Positions 18,084 to 26,184 of a DNA stretch of 37,915 nt are shown in pieces. Source of the DNA: Porticoccus sp. (GTDB lineage Bacteria > Pseudomonadota > Gammaproteobacteria > Pseudomonadales > Porticoccaceae); assembly GCA_023261185.1 (NCBI GenBank), contig JALRJN010000055.1, positions 1-37,915 of the forward strand. The letters run 5' to 3'. Position 1 is the first letter of the stretch. Each line of letters begins with the position of its first letter. The notes under the pieces are model-generated. The model was given only the letters and a program-made list of their open reading frames with translations, ran no database searches and was not told the origin of the DNA. Both the position numbers and the translations under genes were made by a program.

Positions 18084-18271
18084 TACCCGTTGATCAAGAA
18101 GAGTGCACCGGCTCCGAGCAACATGCTACACAGACCCATGATCCGCATACTGCGATCATCGACCTGAGCCAACAGGGATGCCATATTGCGCCAACGCCCG
18201 GGAGCCAGAAAAGGCATAATGCCCTCCAGCACCAACATCAGACAAAACGCCTTGGCCAAATCCACCCACAT
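18083..18271 (-). CDS. DUF2065 (YjeT-type) small membrane protein
   Basis: 62-residue protein with two hydrophobic helices (about residues 5-25 and 43-60) flanking a short charged loop, RWRNMASLLAQVDDRSMRIMG. It matches the YjeT/DUF2065 family that sits between hflC and hisZ or purA in many gammaproteobacteria; function unknown. The stop TAA overlaps the hisZ ATG by one base, so translation is likely coupled. Two strong hairpins separate it from hflC, so it may have its own promoter or depend on read-through. Confidence 0.85.
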   Translation of the reverse strand: MWVDLAKAFCLMLVLEGIMPFLAPGRWRNMASLLAQVDDRSMRIMGLCSMLLGAGALFLING

Positions 18272-18290
18272 ACAAACACTCAGACAGCCA

Positions 18291-18314
18291 TAAAAAAACC
18301 GGGGAACCCCGGTT
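18291..18314 (-). terminator. Terminator 2 downstream of hflC
   Basis: AACCGGGG (18297-18304) pairs with CCCCGGTT (18307-18314); on the minus strand it continues into a run of seven T. This is a textbook factor-independent terminator, about 100 bases beyond the hflC stop and 20 bases before the DUF2065 start. Confidence 0.8.
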
Positions 18315-18389
18315 GCAGAATTCTACCACTGTCTTGCAGCAGTTGCTGCATTTTTGTTGGGACTTCAGGTGACCCCGATCGCCTGTAGA

Positions 18390-18411
18390 AACGGGCCCCT
18401 CGGGGCCCGCT
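18390..18411 (-). terminator. Terminator 1 downstream of hflC
   Basis: CGGGCCCC (18392-18399) and GGGGCCCG (18402-18409) form a very GC-rich eight-pair stem directly after the hflC stop. On the minus strand only TTTCT follows, so the T-run is short. Together with the second hairpin it makes a tandem terminator. Confidence 0.6.
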
Positions 18412-18416
18412 CTATT

Positions 18417-19289
18417 TTACTTACCCTGCTGCCTGTCAAGATAGCGAAAGAAATCGCTGTCCGGATCAACCAGCAGCACGTCGCCCTTATTGGAAAAGGC
18501 CTCACGGTAAGCTTTCAGGCTGCGCTGAAAGGCGTAAAACTCAGGGTCTTTGCTGTAGGCTTCGGCATAAGTTGCCGTCGCGACCGCATCACCTTCACCA
18601 CGGGACTCTTCCGCTTCTCGGTAGGCGTTCGCCAACAGAATCGTGCGCTGACGATCTGCATCTGCGCGGATTTTTTCCGCTTCTTCCGCGCCTTTTGAGC
18701 GCAATTCGCGGGCTTCTTTTTCCCGCTCTGCCGTCATACGACGATACACCTGCTCACTGACCTCAGAGGGCAGATCAATGCGCTTGACCCGCACATCGAC
18801 AACCTCCACACCCAGAGACTGCCTGACAGTGGTATTCAGGTAATCTTTGATGTTCTCCATCAGCATGTCACGTTCACCGGACACCACTTCGTGTAACGTG
18901 CGCTCACCGAACTGGTTCCGCAGTCCATCGTTGACCCGGCTGGCCAGACGATCATGGGCTACGGCCTCATTGCCGCCGGTGGATTTATAGTAGGTATCCA
19001 CATCGGCAATACGCCACTTGGAATAGGCATCCACGATCAGACGTTTTTTCTCTACCGTAAAGAAGCTGGCGGGCTCTGCATCCAGAGTCAGTACCCGGGC
19101 ATCAAACTTGCGAATCTTGTCTGCCAGTGGGATTTTGACATGCAACCCCGGCGTGATTTCACCCTCAATGAGTCGACCAAAGCGCAGCTTAACGGCGCGC
19201 TCGGTTTCCTGAACCACGTAGAGTGAAGAACTCGCCAAAATCAGTGCAAGGGCGATAACCACCAGCAAACCTGTTGAACGGGTAGTCAT
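18417..19289 (-). CDS. hflC: HflC, FtsH protease modulator
   Basis: Membrane-anchored SPFH/Band-7 protein that forms with HflK the large cage around FtsH in the inner membrane. The 290-residue protein has an N-terminal signal anchor (residues 7-26), the Band-7 domain with VVQETERAVKLRFGRL and PGLHVKIPLADKI, and a long charged coiled coil (AEREKEARELRSKGAEEAEKIRADADRQR), ending DSDFFRYLDRQ as in HflC proteins. The start ATG (19287-19289) overlaps the hflK stop by one base, a TAATG junction. A double terminator follows. Confidence 0.95.
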   Translation of the reverse strand: MTTRSTGLLVVIALALILASSSLYVVQETERAVKLRFGRLIEGEITPGLHVKIPLADKIRKFDARVLTLDAEPASFFTVEKKRLIVDAYSKWRIADVDTYYKSTGGNEAVAHDRLASRVNDGLRNQFGERTLHEVVSGERDMLMENIKDYLNTTVRQSLGVEVVDVRVKRIDLPSEVSEQVYRRMTAEREKEARELRSKGAEEAEKIRADADRQRTILLANAYREAEESRGEGDAVATATYAEAYSKDPEFYAFQRSLKAYREAFSNKGDVLLVDPDSDFFRYLDRQQGK

Positions 19290-20425
19290 TAGCGTACCTC
19301 CCTACGACTGCTGCTTGTGATGGTTTCACGCTTCAGGCGGTTAACCACTTCATCGGCGATACTTTTGACATCACTGCCTTTGAGGCCAGAGGCAGCACTG
19401 CTGCCAGAAGCGCTAGATTCAATGATTTTATCGAGCGGCAGGTACAGCATGTTATTACCGCCCTCAACATCGATCAGCACTTTCGAGCTGTTGCTCATCA
19501 CATCCTGAACCGCATCCAGGTAGAGTCGCTGGCGCGTGACTTCCGGCGCTTTCTGATATTCGGTCAGCAGGGCCAAAAAGCGATTCGTCTCACCCTGGGC
19601 CTCAGCAACTACCTGTTCTTTGTAGGCCAGTGCCTCCTCAAGCATACGCTGAGCTTTACCACGAGCCTCAGGAATGATGCCGTTTGAATAGGACTGGGCC
19701 TCATTGATGAGCCGTTCCTGGTCTTCCCGCGCCTTGATCACATCATCGTAGGCCGCTTTCACCTCTGAGGGTGGCTTGGCCTCCTGAATGTTGATTTTGC
19801 GTACCAGAATACCGGCACCGTAACTGTCCAGATACTGTTGCAGACGCAGTTTGACTTCTTCGGCAATTTTGCCACGCCCCGTAGAGACCACCTCATCCAG
19901 GGAACTGCTGCCCACGACATGACGCAGTGCACTGTCGGTGGCATGACGAAGGCTAAGCTCCGGATTCTTCACGTTCAGCACGAAGTCTTTTACATTGTTG
20001 ATGTTGTACTGCACCGTCAAGGGCAGTTCGACAATGTTTTCATCCTGGGTCAGCATCTGGCCACGAGAGGAGTACTGACGCTCTTCCGTCACGCGCTCCT
20101 TGAAAACACGGTCCAGCAACAATGGGCGCCAGTTCAGACCCGGACCTACGGTGTCCAGGTATTTACCCAGACGCAGTACCACGGCCTGTTCTTTTTCATC
20201 CACCTGATAAAAACCAAACAGGCCCCAACCGGCGACCAACACCACCAGAACGATGGCGAGCAGGTTATTGTTACCAGAACCACCTTTTCCACCGCCGGAA
20301 CCGCCAAAAATTTTATCCATACGGGCACGGAGCTTCTGCAGCGCCTCATCCAGGTCTGGCGGACCATCTCCACCGCTGTTGCCACCCCAGGGGTCTTTGC
20401 CACCACCGGGCTCATTCCAGGCCAT
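19289..20425 (-). CDS. hflK: HflK, FtsH protease modulator
   Basis: Partner of HflC in the FtsH-regulating complex. The 378-residue protein begins with the family's Gly-rich cytoplasmic segment (MAWNEPGGGKDPWGG) followed by helix DLDEALQKLRARMDKIFG, a single transmembrane segment (about residues 55-75), the Band-7 domain with VDEKEQAVVLRLGKY and a long coiled-coil region, and a Ser-rich tail. The ATG is at 20423-20425. It lies about 150 bases after hflX, in the conserved hfq-hflX-hflK-hflC order, and overlaps hflC by one base. Confidence 0.95.
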   Translation of the reverse strand: MAWNEPGGGKDPWGGNSGGDGPPDLDEALQKLRARMDKIFGGSGGGKGGSGNNNLLAIVLVVLVAGWGLFGFYQVDEKEQAVVLRLGKYLDTVGPGLNWRPLLLDRVFKERVTEERQYSSRGQMLTQDENIVELPLTVQYNINNVKDFVLNVKNPELSLRHATDSALRHVVGSSSLDEVVSTGRGKIAEEVKLRLQQYLDSYGAGILVRKINIQEAKPPSEVKAAYDDVIKAREDQERLINEAQSYSNGIIPEARGKAQRMLEEALAYKEQVVAEAQGETNRFLALLTEYQKAPEVTRQRLYLDAVQDVMSNSSKVLIDVEGGNNMLYLPLDKIIESSASGSSAASGLKGSDVKSIADEVVNRLKRETITSSSRREVR

Positions 20426-20576
20426 AGTCTTCTCCGTTAATTCGCTCGTTATGAAACGGCTGCTGATTGTACCAAGCCGCCCTGCAAATACTACGTTTTC
20501 AGTATCAATTCATCTAAAAGCTTGCCCCCGATAGGGCCCGACAAAGCCTGATCCGCATTCATTGAGGCATGAGGTG

Positions 20577-21890
20577 TCATGCAATGTGTTGATGATTGCC
20601 AGAAAGTTTACGTAATTCTTCCAGCGTCAGATTTTCTGCTTTCAACAAGCGTAAAAAATCTGTCTTGGGCAAGGTAATGTCCAATTGGACTTCACCTGTG
20701 CCACCCTGCCTTTCCGACACCACGGCATTGCTGCTGTACAACATGGCCCGCAATCGCCCCATGGTAGGGGGCAGAACAATCGTTTCCCGCACCATCTCTG
20801 AACCGAGTAATTCGATCAGCGCCTCGAACAATAGTTCACAGCCCTCTCCTGTCTGGGCGGAGAGCCACACAGCACAGGGGCGCCCACTGTCATCACGCTC
20901 CAGTCGAGGAGTGCTGTTTTCAATAAGATCGATTTTGTTAAATACCAACAATGTCGGCAATTCTAGGGCGCCGATCTCCGACAAGACTTCATCAACCCGT
21001 GCAATGTTGGTCGGCCGCTCCTCACTGTGGGCGTCAATGACATGCAACAACAGTGAAGCACTTGCCGCTTCCTCCAGAGTTGCACGAAACGCTTCCACCA
21101 GCTTGTGGGGCAAATGACTAATAAAGCCAACAGTATCGGCCAGAATAACTGGCCCCAGGCCTTCCAGTTCAACCCTGCGCATAGTGGGATCCAGCGTGGC
21201 AAAAAGCTGGTCTGCCGCGTAGACCTCGGAATTCGTCAGGCGGTTGAACAGTGTCGATTTTCCGGCATTGGTGTAACCCACCAGGGAAACTGTGGGCAAT
21301 TCGGCACGCTGACGGGAACGCCGCCCCTGGTCGCGCTGACTACGAACTTTTTCCAGGCGTTTCTGAATGGATTTAATTCTCGCGCGTAGCAGCCGCCGAT
21401 CTGTCTCCAGCTGGGTTTCACCCGGACCGCGCAGACCGATACCACCTTTCTGTCTTTCCAGGTGAGTCCAGCCACGGACCAGGCGGGTCGACATATGCTG
21501 CAATTGCGCCAGCTCAACCTGCAATTTACCCTCGTGGGTGCGGGCTCGCTGGGCGAAAATATCCAGAATCAGCCCGGTGCGATCCAGAACACGGCACTTG
21601 AGTGCCGCCTCCAGGTTTCGTTCCTGGCTCGGGGAAAGGTTGTGGTTAAAGATCACCAGTTCGGCACAGGTCTCATGAACCAGCTCAACCAGTTCTTCAA
21701 GCTTACCGGTGCCGACAAAATATTTTGGATGTGGTGAACTGCGCTGCCCTGATACCAGAGCAACCGGATCGCCACCAGCAGACAGTACGAGTTCCTCAAA
21801 TTCCCGGGGGTCTTCAGGTTCATCCTCACTGCTCAGGTTTAAATGCACCAGAATAGCGAGCTCACCTGACTCCGGTCGTTCAAAAAACAA
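20577..21890 (-). CDS. hflX: Ribosome-associated GTPase HflX
   Basis: Obg-class GTPase that splits or rescues stalled ribosomes. The 437-residue protein has the HflX N-terminal domain with HPKYFVGTGKLEEL, RVLDRTGLILDIFAQRA and RTHEGKLQVELAQL, the Gly-rich GGIGLRGPGETQLETDRR linker, and the G domain (GYTNAGKS, ADTVGFISHLPH, NKIDL). The start is TTG at 21888-21890, giving MFFERPESGE, which aligns with the E. coli N-terminus; a GAGG stands seven bases upstream, supporting this non-ATG start. It is 15 bases after hfq and likely co-transcribed. Confidence 0.95.
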   Translation of the reverse strand: MFFERPESGELAILVHLNLSSEDEPEDPREFEELVLSAGGDPVALVSGQRSSPHPKYFVGTGKLEELVELVHETCAELVIFNHNLSPSQERNLEAALKCRVLDRTGLILDIFAQRARTHEGKLQVELAQLQHMSTRLVRGWTHLERQKGGIGLRGPGETQLETDRRLLRARIKSIQKRLEKVRSQRDQGRRSRQRAELPTVSLVGYTNAGKSTLFNRLTNSEVYAADQLFATLDPTMRRVELEGLGPVILADTVGFISHLPHKLVEAFRATLEEAASASLLLHVIDAHSEERPTNIARVDEVLSEIGALELPTLLVFNKIDLIENSTPRLERDDSGRPCAVWLSAQTGEGCELLFEALIELLGSEMVRETIVLPPTMGRLRAMLYSSNAVVSERQGGTGEVQLDITLPKTDFLRLLKAENLTLEELRKLSGNHQHIA

Positions 21891-21905
21891 TCAGTACCTC
21901 TTCAG

Positions 21906-22166
21906 TTATTCGCCAGCATCCATCATGTCATCCGGACCGCCGGGGGTCGACATGGGCAAACGCACAGGACGTGAAGGGACCACAGTAGAAATGGCATGCT
22001 TGTAGACCATTTGGCTGACGGTGTTTTTCAACAGGACGACGAACTGATCGAAGGACTCAATCTGGCCCTGTAATTTGATACCGTTGACCAGAAAGATCGA
22101 GACAGGGATACGTTCTTTTCGTAAGACGTTTAGAAAAGGGTCTTGTAGATTATGCCCTTTTGACAT
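21906..22166 (-). CDS. hfq: RNA chaperone Hfq
   Basis: Hexameric Sm-like protein that pairs small RNAs with mRNAs. The 86-residue protein [15 protein letters not shown]... has proximal-face residues Q8 and F42 and the Sm2 motif YKHA with Y55, K56 and H57; the C-terminal tail is short and acidic, as in Pseudomonas. A longer frame starts 17 codons upstream, but the ATG at 22164-22166 has a strong TTAGGAGAA ribosome binding site and gives the standard N-terminus. The gene is preceded by a hairpin and an AU-rich leader and followed at 15 bases by hflX. Confidence 0.97.
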   Translation of the reverse strand: MSKGHNLQDPFLNVLRKERIPVSIFLVNGIKLQGQIESFDQFVVLLKNTVSQMVYKHAISTVVPSRPVRLPMSTPGGPDDMMDAGE

Positions 22167-22199
22167 TGTGATTCTCCTAAATAAAGGAACAAAATAAAC

Positions 22200-22235
22200 C
22201 GCCGTAAAAACATTCAATCACTTTTTGCTACGGCG
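22200..22235 (-). promoter_or_regulatory. Hairpin in the miaA-hfq gap
   Basis: CGCCGTA (22200-22206) and TACGGCG (22229-22235) are perfect complements; A-rich and T-rich inner flanks extend the stem with a two-base bulge. On the minus strand it is followed by the U-rich GTTTATTTTGTT and then the hfq ribosome binding site. It could end miaA transcription partially, or act in the hfq leader, which in other bacteria is a site of Hfq autoregulation. Confidence 0.45.
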
Positions 22236-22276
22236 AAACCGGAAATCCATGTAGGGAAGCCATCATACTCGTGGGC

Positions 22277-23266
22277 CTACACCTTGTATATGGGTTCATT
22301 TTGCAGAATTTTCAAGCACTCTGCCTCAATCTCGGAAAAATTTATTGACTGGCCAGTCACAGTGTCAATAAAAATTTCATGCAACCCGGTCCATCCCCGT
22401 AACCACGTGAGCTGGCGTTTTGCCAGCTGTCGGGTCGCCGCCATGCCAGCCTGCACCATTTCATCATAGGTCAGTTCCCCCGCCAGATATTGCCACATCT
22501 GGCGGTAACCCACGGCTCTCATGGAAGGCATGTCTTCCTGAAGATCCCCCCGCTGGAATAAGTGCCGCACCTCAGCTTCCAGACCTGCCTCCAACATGGT
22601 CATAAACCGCTGCTCAATACGATGGTGTAACAGGGCCCGCTGATGGACCAACAAGGCAATTTGGGTCACCTGATAACGCTCACCCACAGGGCCAAGACGA
22701 CTCCCCTGCTGCTGCTCCTGCTTGAACACGGACATTGGCTTTCCGGTAGCACGATACACTTCCAGAGCACGCTGTATGCGCTGAGAATGATTAGGATGGA
22801 TATTGTCAGCCGACTGGGGGTCAACCTGTGCCAGTTGCTGATGCATCCAGGGCCAGCCCTTTTCCTGTGCCTGTCTCTCGATGTCCTCGCGGATTTCCGG
22901 CGAGGCAGGAGGCATATCCCCCAGCCCATCCAGCAAGGCCTTGAAATACAACATGGTGCCGCCCACCAGCAGAGGAATTTTTCCAGCAGCTCGTATATCG
23001 TCCATGGCCTGTCTGGCATCCCGCGCAAACGCAGCAGCAGAATATGACTCAGCCGGGTCTTTAATATCGATTAAACGGTGGGGGGCGTGCTGAAGCACCT
23101 CGATAGAAGGCTTGGCGGTGCCAATATCCATACCCCGGTAGACCAGTGCCGAATCCACGCTGATCAACTCCACCGGCAGGTGTTGCTGCAGAGCAATAGC
23201 CAAGTCGGTTTTACCCGTCGCCGTCGGCCCCATCAGGAAAATGGCCGGATGCAGTTTATCTACCAT
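22277..23266 (-). CDS. miaA: tRNA dimethylallyltransferase MiaA
   Basis: Transfers a dimethylallyl group to A37 of tRNAs that read UNN codons; the product is later thiolated by MiaB. The 329-residue protein has the P-loop GPTATGKT (13-20), the [17 protein letters not shown] signature, and later [15 protein letters not shown] and the basic WLRGW end segment. The ATG is at 23264-23266. Its start overlaps the tail of epmA by 11 bases, so it is co-transcribed with epmA instead of mutL, which usually precedes miaA in relatives. hfq follows after a 110-base gap. Confidence 0.95.
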   Translation of the reverse strand: MVDKLHPAIFLMGPTATGKTDLAIALQQHLPVELISVDSALVYRGMDIGTAKPSIEVLQHAPHRLIDIKDPAESYSAAAFARDARQAMDDIRAAGKIPLLVGGTMLYFKALLDGLGDMPPASPEIREDIERQAQEKGWPWMHQQLAQVDPQSADNIHPNHSQRIQRALEVYRATGKPMSVFKQEQQQGSRLGPVGERYQVTQIALLVHQRALLHHRIEQRFMTMLEAGLEAEVRHLFQRGDLQEDMPSMRAVGYRQMWQYLAGELTYDEMVQAGMAATRQLAKRQLTWLRGWTGLHEIFIDTVTGQSINFSEIEAECLKILQNEPIYKV

Positions 23267-24230
23267 CGGACATTACCCCTTGCGCAAACGGCATGCTCTC
23301 AGCAATGGTATCGAGTTTGAGAAGCTGCATGAGGAGGCGATCGACACCTAGTGCTACCCCAGCACAACCTGGTAACCCGTGGGATAGGGCGGCGAGAAGT
23401 TTTTCGTCCACGGGAGGCTCGGATTTACCGGCAGACTTGCGCAACCTCATATCTTCCAGAAAACGGTTCTTCTGCTCCACCGGGTCGGTCAGCTCATAGT
23501 AACCATTTGCCAATTCCATACGATTGAGAAATGCCTCAAATCGCCGGGCGACCTGCCGACCACAACTATTGGTATCGACTCGAGCCAACGCTGACTGGCA
23601 GGCCGGGTAATCGTGGACAAACACCAAGCCATCCTGCAGTGTCGGCTCGACGGCGAGACTGAATATCAAATCCAGGCAAGTGGACCGGCTTTCCTGCGCA
23701 AAGCTACTACCCGAAAGGTCTGACGCATATTCTTGCACAGCTACTAAATCTGCCACATGGGGATCGAGACCGGTTGCCTCTTCAAACACCTGACCATAGC
23801 TATAGGTCACCGTATTCAGATCGGCGATCAGGGGCGACAATAGCGCCGCCACCTCAGACATCAACTGATGCTCATCCCAGCCCGGGCGATACCATTCAAG
23901 CATGGTAAATTCAGGATTATGTCGCGGCCCCACTTCGCCGTCACGGAAGGCTTTTCCAAGGTAATAAATACTGCCACAACCGTACGCCAGCAAGCGTTTC
24001 ATGTAGTACTCGGGGGAGCTTTGCAGATACTGCACACTGTCGTTGACACTGGTTTGCAGACAATCAATATGCAAATCAGATACACAAGACTCCGCTAGCA
24101 CCGGAACATCCACTTCAATAGCTCCGGTTGCAACGAAATGGGCACGGAGATGTGACAACAGCTTCGCCCTTTGCACCAGGGTTTCCAGCGTTGCCGTCGG
24201 CCGCCAATGTGCCTTCCTGTCTAGACTCAA
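23256..24230 (-). CDS. epmA: EF-P--(R)-beta-lysine ligase EpmA
   Basis: Lysyl-tRNA synthetase paralogue (also GenX, PoxA, YjeA) that attaches (R)-beta-lysine to K34 of elongation factor P. It carries the class II motifs [20 protein letters not shown] and [11 protein letters not shown] but no anticodon-binding domain. The start is a choice: the longest frame begins at 24317, but this runs through the efp terminator (24295-24319). The TTG at 24228-24230 has GGGAG six bases upstream, gives [18 protein letters not shown] and 324 residues, close to the E. coli length. An ATG at 24272 is an alternative. It overlaps miaA by 11 bases and stands downstream of its substrate gene efp. Confidence 0.92.
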   Translation of the reverse strand: MSLDRKAHWRPTATLETLVQRAKLLSHLRAHFVATGAIEVDVPVLAESCVSDLHIDCLQTSVNDSVQYLQSSPEYYMKRLLAYGCGSIYYLGKAFRDGEVGPRHNPEFTMLEWYRPGWDEHQLMSEVAALLSPLIADLNTVTYSYGQVFEEATGLDPHVADLVAVQEYASDLSGSSFAQESRSTCLDLIFSLAVEPTLQDGLVFVHDYPACQSALARVDTNSCGRQVARRFEAFLNRMELANGYYELTDPVEQKNRFLEDMRLRKSAGKSEPPVDEKLLAALSHGLPGCAGVALGVDRLLMQLLKLDTIAESMPFAQGVMSDGR

Positions 24231-24294
24231 CAGAAACTCCCAAAAAACCCTTTCACACGACAACCAGGCCATCTTGCCCCGGTTATCACCCAAA

Positions 24295-24320
24295 TAAAAA
24301 AGGGTGGCCAGTGCCACCCT
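24295..24320 (-). terminator. efp terminator
   Basis: GGGTGGC (24302-24308) and GCCACCC (24313-24319) pair around a four-base loop and are followed on the minus strand by a T-run (complement of 24296-24301). It lies about 70 bases beyond the efp stop and separates efp from epmA. Confidence 0.8.
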
Positions 24321-24389
24321 TATTCAGCCTGCATAGTTCAAGCATATACCCGATAGAAATCTGGCTTACTTCATATGCTCAGCTACATG

Positions 24390-24953
24390 CTACGCACGGC
24401 TGAGATATTCGCCGGTACGGGTATCAACACGAACCACATCACCAATGTTAAGGAACAGAGGAACCTTCACTACGGCTCCAGTGGCCAATGTAGCCGGCTT
24501 GGTGCCACCCTGGGCAGTGTCGCCCTTCAGGCCCGGGTCGGTCTCAACAATTTCCAGCTCCACATGGTTCGGCGGCATCACGGAGAGGGGTGCACCGTTG
24601 TAGAGAGTGACAATAACGGTGTCCTGTTCGCGCAACCACTGGGCAGCATCGCCAACTATCTTGGCATCAGCCTGATGCTGTTCAAAGGTGTCCGGCTCCA
24701 TAAAGTGCCAGTATTCACCGTCATTGTAGAGATACTGCATATCCCGGTCTGTGACATCAGCTCCTTCCAGACTATCGCCCGACTTGAAAGTACGCTCCCA
24801 AACCCGACCGGTTTTCAGGTTGCGTAAACGAACACGGTTGAAAGCCTGTCCCTTGCCAGGTTTTACAAATTCATTCTCCACAATGGAGCAGGGATCGCCA
24901 TCCAGCATGACTTTCAGACCGGAGCGAAATTCGTTGGTAGAATAGTTTGCCAT
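24390..24953 (-). CDS. efp: Elongation factor P
   Basis: Relieves ribosomes stalled on polyproline. The 187-residue protein [15 protein letters not shown] has the modification loop VKPGKGQAF, in which K34 is the residue beta-lysylated by EpmA, and the C-terminal ending [11 protein letters not shown] longer frame begins 11 codons upstream, but the ATG at 24951-24953 with TGAGG just before it is the standard start. It is divergent from epmB with 47 bases between starts and lies upstream of epmA, so factor and both modification enzymes form one locus. Its -10 may be TATCAT over the epmB start codon, which is speculative. Confidence 0.97.
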   Translation of the reverse strand: MANYSTNEFRSGLKVMLDGDPCSIVENEFVKPGKGQAFNRVRLRNLKTGRVWERTFKSGDSLEGADVTDRDMQYLYNDGEYWHFMEPDTFEQHQADAKIVGDAAQWLREQDTVIVTLYNGAPLSVMPPNHVELEIVETDPGLKGDTAQGGTKPATLATGAVVKVPLFLNIGDVVRVDTRTGEYLSRA

Positions 24954-25000
24954 TATTGCCTCAACACTCGGTAAATACTTCCTCAAAATAAGAGCGCGCT

Positions 25001-26023
25001 ATGATAACCGGTTCTGCCACAACTGTGGATAGCCTGAGCTGGCAAGAACAACTTGCCACCAGTATCCGCGATCCCAAAGAGCTCCTGCAGAAGCTGGAGC
25101 TCGACCCCGCACTATTGGATGGTGCACTGGCGGCCCACAGCGACTTCCCACTGAGGGTACCCCAGGCTTACCTGCAGCGTATTGAGCGTGGCAACCCCAA
25201 CGATCCCTTATTGCGCCAAGTGCTACCCCTGGGTACTGAACTACTGGCCACACCTGGATACAGCAACGACCCTCTGGAAGAGTTGAATGCCAACCCTGTA
25301 CCGGGCCTGGTACACAAATATCACGGCAGGGTATTACTGATTGTCAGCCCCAACTGCGCCATCAACTGTCGCTACTGCTTCCGTCGCCACTTTCCCTACG
25401 GGGACAACAAACCCGGCCGCAGCGAATGGCAGCAGGCACTGGACTATATTGCCGCGGACCCATCCATCAGCGAAGTAATTTTCAGCGGGGGCGATCCCCT
25501 GGCGGCCAGCGACCGCCAGCTTGAATGGCTGACATCACAATTGGAGGCTATCCACCACGTGAAACGTCTGCGTATTCACACCCGTCTGCCCGTGGTCATC
25601 CCCGACAGGATCACCGACCACCTGCTGCAATGGCTAGGCGATTCCCGGCTGTTCACATCAGTGGTGATTCACAGCAACCACCCCAACGAGCTCGACGAGA
25701 ATACTCGCAACGCACTGGTTCGTTTACGCAATACCGGTATCACTCTGCTGAACCAAACTGTACTTCTGGCAGACATCAACGACGCACCCCGAGTTCTTGG
25801 TCAGCTTTCCGAGCGCCTGTTCGAGTGCAGCGTACTCCCCTATTATCTCCATCAGCTCGACCATATTGCCGGTGCCGCCCATTTCGCTGTATCCGATGAG
25901 CTCGCCCGCTCATTGCATCGGGAGTTGCTTGCCACCCTGCCTGGCTACCTGGTGCCAAAACTGGTCAGAGAGCTGCCGGGGATCCCTTACAAAATGCCCA
26001 TAAACCTCCAACACGCACCATAA
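25001..26023 (+). CDS. epmB: EF-P lysine 2,3-aminomutase EpmB
   Basis: Radical-SAM and PLP enzyme (YjeK) that converts (S)-alpha-lysine to (R)-beta-lysine for EpmA. The 340-residue protein has the cluster motif NCAINCRYCFRRHFPYGD with C119, C123 and C126, the GGDPL SAM-contact segment (FSGGDPLAASD), and a C-terminus PGYLVPKLVRELPGIPYKMP that resembles the PLP-lysine region of E. coli EpmB (342 residues). The ATG at 25001 starts in the usual place. It is divergent from efp and followed after about 160 bases by the FimX-type gene. Confidence 0.95.
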   Translation: MITGSATTVDSLSWQEQLATSIRDPKELLQKLELDPALLDGALAAHSDFPLRVPQAYLQRIERGNPNDPLLRQVLPLGTELLATPGYSNDPLEELNANPVPGLVHKYHGRVLLIVSPNCAINCRYCFRRHFPYGDNKPGRSEWQQALDYIAADPSISEVIFSGGDPLAASDRQLEWLTSQLEAIHHVKRLRIHTRLPVVIPDRITDHLLQWLGDSRLFTSVVIHSNHPNELDENTRNALVRLRNTGITLLNQTVLLADINDAPRVLGQLSERLFECSVLPYYLHQLDHIAGAAHFAVSDELARSLHRELLATLPGYLVPKLVRELPGIPYKMPINLQHAP

Positions 26024-26126
26024 TAAATGTGATATGCATCTCATAAGGAGTACTATCCGGGCAACATTTCAACTTCAGCCCCCAAGACCAGACTACGACA
26101 ACTGTAATCTGCGAGTTGCATTACTC

Positions 26127-26132
26127 TATAAT
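26127..26132 (+). promoter_or_regulatory. Candidate -10 for the FimX-type gene
   Basis: A perfect TATAAT stands 52 bases before the chosen start, in the gap after epmB. No convincing -35 is seen 16-18 bases upstream (TGTAAT is the best), so an activator or another sigma factor may be involved. The gap 26024-26184 holds no gene. Confidence 0.4.
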
Positions 26133-26184
26133 ATCCAGCCATAACGCCTGCATAATCAGACCTTTATTGAGGGATCGACTTAAG

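Noticed and set aside
24954-25006. efp -10 (TATCAT) overlapping the epmB start codon
   Set aside because: TCCACA-N17-TATCAT fits spacing but the -35 is weak; too speculative for a feature, mentioned only under efp.
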